Source of the DNA: Melioribacter sp.
GTDB taxonomy: Bacteria; Bacteroidota; Ignavibacteria; Ignavibacteriales; Melioribacteraceae
Assembly (NCBI GenBank): GCA_003155655.1
Contig: PMDS01000091.1
Location: 16,765-80,764, forward strand
Length of the DNA stretch: 64,000 nt
Direction of reading: 5' to 3'
Numbering within the stretch: the stretch's first letter is position 1; every line of letters begins with the position of its first letter. The notes beneath the pieces are model-generated. The model searched no databases. It saw only the letters and a list, made by a program, of their open reading frames with translations, and had not been told where the DNA came from. This document shows positions 57,341-64,000 of the stretch, piece after piece. Position numbers and translations under genes: made by a program.

Positions 57341-58325
57341 TTATATTTTGCCTCCGGTTATCAATAATCTTCTCAGCCCATTTAACTGCCTCGATCATGC
57401 TTTGAGCAGACGCTATTCCCATGCCGGCAATGTCATATCCAGTACCATGGTCAGGTGAGGTTCTGATTACCGGTAGTCCTGCAGTATAATTAACACCCAA
57501 ATTAAAATTCGCCATCTTGAAAGGGATTAAGACCTGGTCATGATACATTCCAAGTACAGCATCATATTTTTTTTGCAATTGATTTCCAAAAAAAGCATCG
57601 GGTACAAAAGGGCCTGAAATCGAAGGATTCTTAAATGATTCTATAGCAGGAATAATAATTGATTTTTCTTCATTCCCTATATTTCCATTTTCTCCAGCAT
57701 GAGGATTTAATCCCAGAACCGCAATCTTCGGCAAAATGATTTTTAGATCGTTTAATAAAGTATTATACAAAATCTCCAATGCAAGTTCTAACCTTTTTCT
57801 TGTCAATAATCTGCTTATATTTTTAATTGGTTCATGTATAGTAGCCAATCCGCAGATAAATTCATCAGAGAGGAATGTCATCAAATATTTTTTTGAACCT
57901 GATAACTCTGCCAACAGTTCTGTTTGCCCCGGATAATTAATTCCTGCCATTTTAAATGCTTCTTTAGAAATTGGAGCTGTAACCATTGCATCAGCTTTCT
58001 TAGAAATCACTAATCCTGAAGCTTTTTCTAAAGCTTTAAAAGCTGCCGCACCCGATTGTTTTGTCGGTTTACCAAATTGTTGTTTGTAAGTTCCAAAATC
58101 AACAACTGAAACAAATTCGGAATCATATTCACCGGGAAAATATTTTTTTACTATTTTATAACTTAAAGATTTGCTAAGAGAATCTAAGGTATATTCAAAT
58201 ATAGACGAAGGGCAAAATAAAATTACTTTTCTTTCTTGAGGGTTGTATATATCATTGATGGTCTTAAGACAAATTTCAGGTCCAATCCCATTAATATCAC
58301 CGCATGTGAAAGCAATTGTTTTCAT
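57330..58325 (-). CDS. pdxA: 4-hydroxythreonine-4-phosphate dehydrogenase PdxA, 331 aa
   Basis: Pyridoxal phosphate synthesis (DXP-dependent route): oxidises 4-phosphohydroxy-L-threonine with NAD. The three metal-binding His are in place: His164 (IHEP), His209 (NPHAGE) and His262 (YHDQ), and PDHGTGYDIAG is near the end. The usual GHTE substrate motif reads GQTE here (residues 133-136), a point worth noting. Length is normal. The start overlaps the GWxTD gene stop as ATGA. A downstream role for other pdx genes cannot be judged from this window. Confidence 0.95.
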   Translation of the reverse strand: MKTIAFTCGDINGIGPEICLKTINDIYNPQERKVILFCPSSIFEYTLDSLSKSLSYKIVKKYFPGEYDSEFVSVVDFGTYKQQFGKPTKQSGAAAFKALEKASGLVISKKADAMVTAPISKEAFKMAGINYPGQTELLAELSGSKKYLMTFLSDEFICGLATIHEPIKNISRLLTRKRLELALEILYNTLLNDLKIILPKIAVLGLNPHAGENGNIGNEEKSIIIPAIESFKNPSISGPFVPDAFFGNQLQKKYDAVLGMYHDQVLIPFKMANFNLGVNYTAGLPVIRTSPDHGTGYDIAGMGIASAQSMIEAVKWAEKIIDNRRQNINAS

Positions 58326-59608
58326 TGATCACGAGTATAATTGCCTAATCCTGTTTTATCAGTAAAGGAAAATATCTTTTTGAGAGTTTTATACTCCCAT
58401 ATTTCAGTTACAGCATTTTCAGAAAGATATATTCTCTTTATATCGTCAGGTTTCCCATAACATAAATATATAATACCTCTATCGGTTTTAGCGCCAACCT
58501 GATTTGTAACAGAGCCAAAATTGTTCATTGCATAATCAGCACGTCTGTAAAATTCATCTTTAAGCTGGTTAAAAGAATATTTTTTACCGGGGAATTTATC
58601 ATCCCAATACTTATCAAGCACTTTTCCATAATCCTTCCTGGAAAAGCTTAATAATGAATCAATAATATTTTCATTTTCAATAGCCTTTAATACCTGAATT
58701 GCAAGTTCCGGATTCATTAAAGTTTTAGGCTTGCCGTGCCACATTACCTGAAAATTGAATCTGGCTTTTGAAGTATCCTTACCGGATATAATTACCTGGG
58801 CATTTCCCTCAACTAAAGGTAGATTTATTCCTTTTAGATGAAAATATTTTACATCCTTCATTCCATTTATTTTATTCACAACAAGCCTGCCTTCACACTC
58901 TTCTTCAGAAAAGGCATATGGATAAAAATCTTTTACTTGTTTATTGAAAATTTCTTTTTCGTCCTGTTCCACCTTTACATTTAGTTCATCAATGCTGTTG
59001 TCTAAAACAGGTATTAACAGATCATAACTGTGAGGTGAATAAGGAATTGAGCCAAGATAATTTAAAGGCTGAAATTCCAAATTGCTATTACAAGAGATTT
59101 TCGTACCATTGATAACAATAGGTCTGCCAATTTTTTCTTTTAGAAATAATTTCCAATGAATTGGGATAGTATCTAATGGAATATTCTGATCACTATTAGA
59201 AAACGATGAATATGGTTTGAAAGTATAATCTTGCCTGGCAATGTTAATTTTAATTAATCCTTGAATAAAACCGGTTTCAGATTTAGTGCTGTCGTATGAG
59301 GATACCGAAACATCCTTATGAATAGATTGTCTATCAACTATTTTATTATCATTTATTATATCAATATCTAATGTAAAACCACTTGAATATTGACTTCCAT
59401 TTCTTACAAAAAATAAATCATCATACAGAACCCTAAAAGTAATATAACAAACAGCGGCAGTATCAGAAAAAAGAATATTTTTTTCTATCAGGACAGACGA
59501 ATGACCAGATGGAAAGGGCATCCCTTTTTGCTGTGCATATAAACCGGAGAAAATTAATCCCAAGAAAAGAACGGCAATTATTATTCGAGGAGGATTAAGC
59601 TTGATCAT
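58322..59608 (-). CDS. GWxTD-domain secreted protein, 428 aa
   Basis: A signal peptide (MIKLNPPRIIIAVLFLGLIFSGLYAQQ) precedes a large beta-rich extracytoplasmic region. The C-terminal third carries the GWxTD domain seen in Bacteroidota/Chlorobiota proteins: FYRRADYAMNNFGS, then GAKTDRGIIYLCYGKPDDIKRI and a final WEY. The motif's Trp is Ala here (GAKTD). Function of the domain is unknown. It lies 7 nt after rho and overlaps pdxA by 4 nt (ATGA), so it belongs to the rho operon. Its presence is one of the better taxonomic hints in the window. Confidence 0.85.
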   Translation of the reverse strand: MIKLNPPRIIIAVLFLGLIFSGLYAQQKGMPFPSGHSSVLIEKNILFSDTAAVCYITFRVLYDDLFFVRNGSQYSSGFTLDIDIINDNKIVDRQSIHKDVSVSSYDSTKSETGFIQGLIKINIARQDYTFKPYSSFSNSDQNIPLDTIPIHWKLFLKEKIGRPIVINGTKISCNSNLEFQPLNYLGSIPYSPHSYDLLIPVLDNSIDELNVKVEQDEKEIFNKQVKDFYPYAFSEEECEGRLVVNKINGMKDVKYFHLKGINLPLVEGNAQVIISGKDTSKARFNFQVMWHGKPKTLMNPELAIQVLKAIENENIIDSLLSFSRKDYGKVLDKYWDDKFPGKKYSFNQLKDEFYRRADYAMNNFGSVTNQVGAKTDRGIIYLCYGKPDDIKRIYLSENAVTEIWEYKTLKKIFSFTDKTGLGNYTRDQ

Positions 59609-59615
59609 CTTCTAA

Positions 59616-60869
59616 TTAGCTATTCATGCTCATCATAAATTCTTTGTTATTCTTTGTGCCTTTAATTTTATCAAGTAAAAATTCCATCGCTTCAGTTGAA
59701 TCAAAGTCACTAATTATTTTTCTCAGTATCCATATCTTGTTCAATTCATCATCCTTTAATAACAATTCTTCTTTTCTTGTGCTGGATTTATTAACATCAA
59801 TAGCAGGAAAGATTCTTTTATCAGCCAAAGATCTATCAAGAACAAGTTCCATATTACCGGTGCCTTTAAACTCTTCAAAAATTACTTCATCCATTCTGCT
59901 GCCGGTCTCAATCAAAGCAGTAGCAATAATAGTTAAACTGCCGCCATCCTCAGTATTACGTGCTGCGCCAAAAAATCTTTTAGGTTTATGTAACGCGTTT
60001 GCATCAACACCACCAGAAAGAATTCTTCCGCTATGAGGTATAACAGTATTATGTGCGCGGGCAAGACGAGTAATAGAATCCAATAAAATAACAACATCAT
60101 CACCGGCTTCCACCATTCTTTTAGCTTTTTCAATAACCATATTAGCAACCTGGACGTGACGTTCTGCGGGCTCATCAAAAGTTGAACTAATTACTTCAGC
60201 CTGAACAGAACGCTGCATATCTGTAACCTCTTCAGGGCGTTCATCAATTAAAAGCATTATAATTTTTACTTCGGGATGATTACGCGACAATGAATTTGCA
60301 ATCTTTTGCATAATAATTGTTTTACCAGCCTTGGGTGGAGAAACAATCAAACCTCTCTGCCCTTTACCAATTGGAGAAAGCATATCAATAATTCTCATTG
60401 CATGTTCTCCGGGAGCAGATTCCAATTTCAATCTCTTTGTTGGGTATAGAGGAGTAAGATTATCAAATAATGTTCTCTCACGAATTGCTTCAGGATCTTT
60501 TCCGTTAACGGCTTCAACCCTTAATAAAGCAAAAAATCTTTCTCCCTCTTTAGGCGGACGAACCTGCCCGCTTACAAAATCTCCGGTTCTTAAACTGAAC
60601 CTCTTGATTTGTGAAGGTGAAACGTAAATATCATCCGGTGAAGGAAGGTAATTATAATCCGCAGAGCGCAAGAAACCATAACCATCAGTCAAAACTTCCA
60701 AAACACCTTTAGAAAATGTTAATCCGTCTTTTTGAGATTGAGCTTCCAGAATTTTGAAGATGAGTTCTTGTTTGCGGAGATCGCTATAACCTGCAATAGT
60801 AAAATCTTTAGCGATTTTGTAGAGGTCTACAATCTTTTTTGATTGCAGCTCTGAAATGTCCATTGGCAT
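59616..60869 (-). CDS. rho: Transcription termination factor Rho, 417 aa
   Basis: Hexameric RNA helicase that ends transcription. N-terminal helix bundle ([18 protein letters not shown]), RNA-binding cold-shock-like domain ([29 protein letters not shown]), Walker A PPKAGKT (178-184), the [13 protein letters not shown] block, Walker [15 protein letters not shown], and the R-loop and C-terminal SRKEELLL-type region. No large N-terminal insertion, unlike many Bacteroidia. AGGAT precedes the first ATG, so that start is used in place of the Met two codons later. It heads the rho-GWxTD-pdxA-methyltransferase-ftsE operon. Confidence 0.97.
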   Translation of the reverse strand: MPMDISELQSKKIVDLYKIAKDFTIAGYSDLRKQELIFKILEAQSQKDGLTFSKGVLEVLTDGYGFLRSADYNYLPSPDDIYVSPSQIKRFSLRTGDFVSGQVRPPKEGERFFALLRVEAVNGKDPEAIRERTLFDNLTPLYPTKRLKLESAPGEHAMRIIDMLSPIGKGQRGLIVSPPKAGKTIIMQKIANSLSRNHPEVKIIMLLIDERPEEVTDMQRSVQAEVISSTFDEPAERHVQVANMVIEKAKRMVEAGDDVVILLDSITRLARAHNTVIPHSGRILSGGVDANALHKPKRFFGAARNTEDGGSLTIIATALIETGSRMDEVIFEEFKGTGNMELVLDRSLADKRIFPAIDVNKSSTRKEELLLKDDELNKIWILRKIISDFDSTEAMEFLLDKIKGTKNNKEFMMSMNS

Positions 60870-60988
60870 AACTGAATCCTGTTACTTGTGAGAAAATATT
60901 AAAGGTTTTCAATAGTGAATTACTACCTGGGGAAAATTGATATAAAAATTAGTTTTAACCCGAAGACAACAAGTGGAACTCTGGAAAA
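60870..60988 (-). promoter_or_regulatory. Leader/promoter region of rho
   Basis: The 119-nt gap between folC and rho is the only sizeable gap among the minus-strand housekeeping genes, so a promoter or leader for rho is expected here. I see no strong consensus -35/-10 pair and no clear hairpin. A rho autoregulatory leader is possible but not supported by structure. Confidence 0.3.
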
Positions 60989-62272
60989 TTAGTCTCCTTC
61001 CTTCAATTTGTCAAGCCCAATCTGCATTTTTTTTAATTTTATTTCACCCAGCAAGTACATACTTCCTAATACTACTAAACAGCTATTTTGTGCTTTTATC
61101 AAATAATTATTTATAAAATCTGCCGGATCTAAAAGCGCTTCAGTTTCTATTCCTTTTTGATTAGTAATTGATGTCAATTCTTCAATGGTTGCAGCTCTAT
61201 TAATTTGAACATAAGTTAAATATATTTTAGTAAAATAAGGACTTAATAAAGAAAGCATACCGGAGATGGATTTATCCCTCATGGCTCCAAATATTAAAAA
61301 TCTTTCGGAATATTGATTAAATTCTTTCGAAAATTCATTTAAAAAAACTTCCACACCTTCCAGATTATGTGCTGAGTCTAAAATTATCTTGGGATTTTGA
61401 CTTATCACTTCATAACGTCCTTCAATGCCGGTATTTTTAATTACATTTTTAATACCATTACTTATTAGGTTTCCGCTTTCAATACCCAGAATTTTATTTA
61501 CTGTTTTTAGAGCTAACGATGAATTTAATAATTGATGATTTCCTCTAAGAGGTGTTGAATAAATTGAATATGTACCGTTATCCAGATTTACAATGGCCCT
61601 GTCATTTTCCAGATTTACAAAATTTTTAATATCAAGAAAACTACTTCTAAGTTCAGCAGCTTTCATTTTAATAACATCAACTGCTTGTTGATCCATCTTT
61701 CCAATAAAAACAGGGGAATTCTTTTTTATTATCCCTGCTTTTTCAAATGCAATTTTTTCTATTGTATTCCCCAGATGTTCTGTATGTTCCAAACTTATTG
61801 AAGTTATAATAGAAGCTAATGGTTTAAGGACATTCGTTGCATCAAGCCTCCCTCCAAGACCGGTTTCAATAACAGCATAGTCTACTTTCCTGTCATAAAA
61901 ATAATTAAAAGCAAGAGCCGTAGTAACTTCAAAAAAAGTGGGAGAATTTTCCCGGATGTAATGATCTATTTGATTTATAAAACCGGAAATATATTCATCT
62001 TCAATCATAGCACCATTAATTCTAATTCTCTCATTGAATTTTACAAAATGCGGCGATGTGTATAATCCAACTTTGTAACCAGCTTCCATTAGAATGCTGG
62101 CAATGAACGATGCTGTGCTTCCTTTGCCGTTTGAGCCCGCAACATGAAATGATTTTAAGTTTTTATGAGGGCTGCCTAATTGTTCAAGTAAATTATTTAT
62201 GTTGTCCAGACCTAACTTTATTCCAAATTGGTGCATCGAATAAAGCCTAGCCAGAGCATCTTCAATATTCAT
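60989..62272 (-). CDS. folC: Folylpolyglutamate synthase/dihydrofolate synthase, 427 aa
   Basis: Mur-ligase family enzyme adding glutamate to (dihydro)folate or dihydropteroate. The P-loop is in GSNGKGSTASFIASILMEAG, followed by LYTSPHFVKFNERIRING. The FFEVTTALAFNYF and ETGLGGRLDATN blocks of the FolC family and ISLEHTEHLG are present, with SAHNLEG in the C-terminal domain (the usual DxAHN). Normal length. It follows pyrD by 2 nt. Confidence 0.94.
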   Translation of the reverse strand: MNIEDALARLYSMHQFGIKLGLDNINNLLEQLGSPHKNLKSFHVAGSNGKGSTASFIASILMEAGYKVGLYTSPHFVKFNERIRINGAMIEDEYISGFINQIDHYIRENSPTFFEVTTALAFNYFYDRKVDYAVIETGLGGRLDATNVLKPLASIITSISLEHTEHLGNTIEKIAFEKAGIIKKNSPVFIGKMDQQAVDVIKMKAAELRSSFLDIKNFVNLENDRAIVNLDNGTYSIYSTPLRGNHQLLNSSLALKTVNKILGIESGNLISNGIKNVIKNTGIEGRYEVISQNPKIILDSAHNLEGVEVFLNEFSKEFNQYSERFLIFGAMRDKSISGMLSLLSPYFTKIYLTYVQINRAATIEELTSITNQKGIETEALLDPADFINNYLIKAQNSCLVVLGSMYLLGEIKLKKMQIGLDKLKEGD

Positions 62273-62274
62273 AA

Positions 62275-63192
62275 TTAGATTTGAAATGAACCTGTTAATT
62301 CAGAAATATTCTTGATTGACTTTTGTTCGCAGTAATTAATTAATCCATTTAATATTTCAATACCTGCATTTGGATTAATAAAATTCACAGTCCCAAGCTG
62401 AAAAGCTGATGCGCCAACTATCATCATCTCAGCGGCATCCTGCCAATTCATCAATCCGCCAATTCCAATAATAGGAATATCTACATTTCTTTTTATTTCC
62501 AGAACCTTTGCCAATGCAACCGGTTTAATAGCCGGGCCCGATAATCCGCCGGTAATATTCTTAATTTTTGGCTTACACGTATTAATATCGAAGGCAGTAC
62601 CAACCAAAGTGTTAATTGCAGATACGGCATTTCCGCCATTTTCTTTTACAACTTTTGCAAAATCTGAAATACGTGATACATTTGGGGATAGCTTTATAAT
62701 AATGGGCTTATCCGTTGCCAGCCTGGATTGTTCTGTTATTTTACCGACTGCAGCAAGGTTATTCCCGAATTCAAGCCCGCCTTCCTTAACATTAGGACAT
62801 GAAACATTTATTTCAAAGGCTTTGATTGTATCTATACTTGTAAGAATTTTAACACATTCAACATATTCTTCAATTGAACTTGCTGCAATATTACATATTA
62901 AAGCAGAATCAAGAGTTTTTAGAAAAGGAATTTTTTCATTGATAAAAGCTTCCACTCCAACGTTTGCCAAACCAATTGCATTCAACATCCCGGAAGGAGT
63001 CTCGACTATACGCTGCGGCGGATTGCCTTTTCTTGGTTTTAATGATAACGATTTTGTTACAATACCTCCGAGTTTGCTAAGATCGGTAAATTCAGCAATC
63101 TCATTTCCATATCCAATAGTACCAGATGCAAGAAGAATTGGATTTTTTAATTTCAGCCCGCCAACATCAACAGAAAGATTAACATTGCTCAT
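62275..63192 (-). CDS. pyrD: Dihydroorotate dehydrogenase, class 1B catalytic subunit, 305 aa
   Basis: Oxidises dihydroorotate to orotate in pyrimidine synthesis, with FMN, passing electrons to PyrK and NAD. Class 1B features: N-terminal VDVGGLKLKNPILLASGTIGYG, FMN-contacting Lys48 (VTKSLS), the catalytic Cys132 in NVSCPNVKEGG, and GIGGLMNW near the FMN phosphate site. Its start overlaps the pyrK stop as ATGA, which supports the heterodimeric type. Confidence 0.96.
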   Translation of the reverse strand: MSNVNLSVDVGGLKLKNPILLASGTIGYGNEIAEFTDLSKLGGIVTKSLSLKPRKGNPPQRIVETPSGMLNAIGLANVGVEAFINEKIPFLKTLDSALICNIAASSIEEYVECVKILTSIDTIKAFEINVSCPNVKEGGLEFGNNLAAVGKITEQSRLATDKPIIIKLSPNVSRISDFAKVVKENGGNAVSAINTLVGTAFDINTCKPKIKNITGGLSGPAIKPVALAKVLEIKRNVDIPIIGIGGLMNWQDAAEMMIVGASAFQLGTVNFINPNAGIEILNGLINYCEQKSIKNISELTGSFQI

Positions 63193-63947
63193 AGCATTAT
63201 TGCCCTCGCATCAAAAACCGGCCCATCTTTACAAATTAATAGATATGAATCGTCCACTGCTGAAACAACAGGACACCCCTGGCAAATTCCAAAACCACAA
63301 GCCATTGCGCTTTCAATAGACAATTGACAATTGTAATTATTATCATTGCAATATTTTTGAACAGCAGCTAACATTGCATTTGGACCGCAGGCAAAGATTC
63401 TAATTCCATTATATGGATTCTTCTTAAGCTGTTCATTGAATAAATCCAGCACTGTTCCTTTAAATCCTTCAGACCCATCATCAGTTGCGGTAAAAACATT
63501 TTGCAAGCCATATTTAACAATTTGTTTTTTTGATCTTGCACCCACAAAAGAGACAACATTTTTATCAGAAGGAAGATTTTTTACGAGAAACGGAAACGGC
63601 GCAGCACCAAGTCCGCCCGCTAATATTACAGCAGTATTGTAATCACCATCAATAACAAATCCTTTTCCTAAAGGACCTAAAATTTCAAGACAGTCTCCTT
63701 CATTTTTTTCCGATAATATTTTTGTTCCTTCTCCATGAATATCAAACAGAAAAAAAAGACTACCGCCATCTACATTACAAATGCTGAATGGTCTTCGCAA
63801 CAATGGGAAAGAATTACCGGAGACTTTGATATTACAAAATTGTCCCGGTTTGGCAACCGATGCGATTGATGGTGAAAATACCTTTAGTAAAAATATTCCA
63901 TCATTCATTATTTGGGTGGTTACTACCGGCGCTTTCTCGATAAACAA
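63189..63947 (-). CDS. pyrK: Dihydroorotate dehydrogenase electron transfer subunit PyrK, 252 aa
   Basis: FAD and [2Fe-2S] protein of the class 1B enzyme. FAD site RRPFSI (51-56) and GTKIL; the NAD-binding GGLGAAPF (111-118) and FACGPNAML; cluster ligands Cys217, Cys222, Cys225 and Cys239 (ACGFGICQGC, then LICKDG). The likely start is a TTG at 63947: a TAG lies four codons further up in frame, and the next Met (residue 14) would remove the first beta strand. Weak ribosome site. Confidence 0.93.
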   Translation of the reverse strand: MFIEKAPVVTTQIMNDGIFLLKVFSPSIASVAKPGQFCNIKVSGNSFPLLRRPFSICNVDGGSLFFLFDIHGEGTKILSEKNEGDCLEILGPLGKGFVIDGDYNTAVILAGGLGAAPFPFLVKNLPSDKNVVSFVGARSKKQIVKYGLQNVFTATDDGSEGFKGTVLDLFNEQLKKNPYNGIRIFACGPNAMLAAVQKYCNDNNYNCQLSIESAMACGFGICQGCPVVSAVDDSYLLICKDGPVFDARAIML

Positions 63948-64000
63948 GTTTTTGCTCTATTTTGATTTTATATGTTATCACTACTGTCCGGTTATAAGTT
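63948..64000. other. Short AT-rich end segment, no gene seen
   Basis: The 53 bases upstream of pyrK hold no recognisable gene or motif; they may contain the start of the pyr promoter region. Confidence 0.3.

Overview
The window reads as an AT-rich chromosome segment from a member of the Bacteroidota/Chlorobiota (FCB) group, most likely an Ignavibacteria-type lineage. This is inferred from the GWxTD-domain secreted protein, the NtrC/histidine-kinase pair of the type found beside FtsX-permease clusters in this group, a Rho of ordinary length, and a class 1B dihydroorotate dehydrogenase (pyrD-pyrK). No rRNA or other direct taxonomic marker is present.

Region 1 (1 to about 51.56 kb, all on the minus strand) is one enormous gene train. 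In transcription order, right to left, it runs: HlyD/MacA-type adaptor; a small membrane protein; permease P20; ABC ATPase N1; permeases P19, P18, P17, P16, P15; ATPase N2; permeases P14 down to P3; a secreted DUF4097-like beta-repeat protein; P2; and P1, which is cut by the window edge. That is 20 duplicated-FtsX (MacB_PCD/FtsX x 2, 8 predicted membrane segments, about 765-815 aa) permease paralogues served by only two ATPase genes and one adaptor gene. The largest gap is 83 nt and seven junctions have exactly 12 nt, so the whole stretch looks polycistronic. I number the permeases P1 to P20 from low to high coordinate. One permease (P3) is interrupted by a Trp-to-TGA nonsense codon near its C-terminus.

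Region 2 (51.56-54.5 kb) is a 215-bp divergent control region followed, on the plus strand, by a sigma-54-type response regulator and an overlapping histidine kinase. The control region holds two tandem 16-bp dyads 20 bp apart and a candidate -24/-12 promoter facing the array. The simplest reading is that the two-component system switches the array on.

Region 3 (54.5-64 kb) is ordinary housekeeping. On the plus strand: tRNA-Arg(TCG), a 17-bp-armed inverted repeat, tadA and adk. On the minus strand, converging on adk: pyrK-pyrD-folC and then rho, a GWxTD protein, pdxA, a SAM methyltransferase and ftsE, tightly packed with several ATGA overlaps.

Working model for the array (inference): the two-component system senses an envelope signal and drives a battery of mechanotransmission-type (type VII) ABC permeases with similar membrane and coupling elements but divergent periplasmic domains. 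They would share two LolD/MacB-like ATPases. The substrates cannot be read from the sequence. No outer-membrane TolC-type channel is visible in the window.
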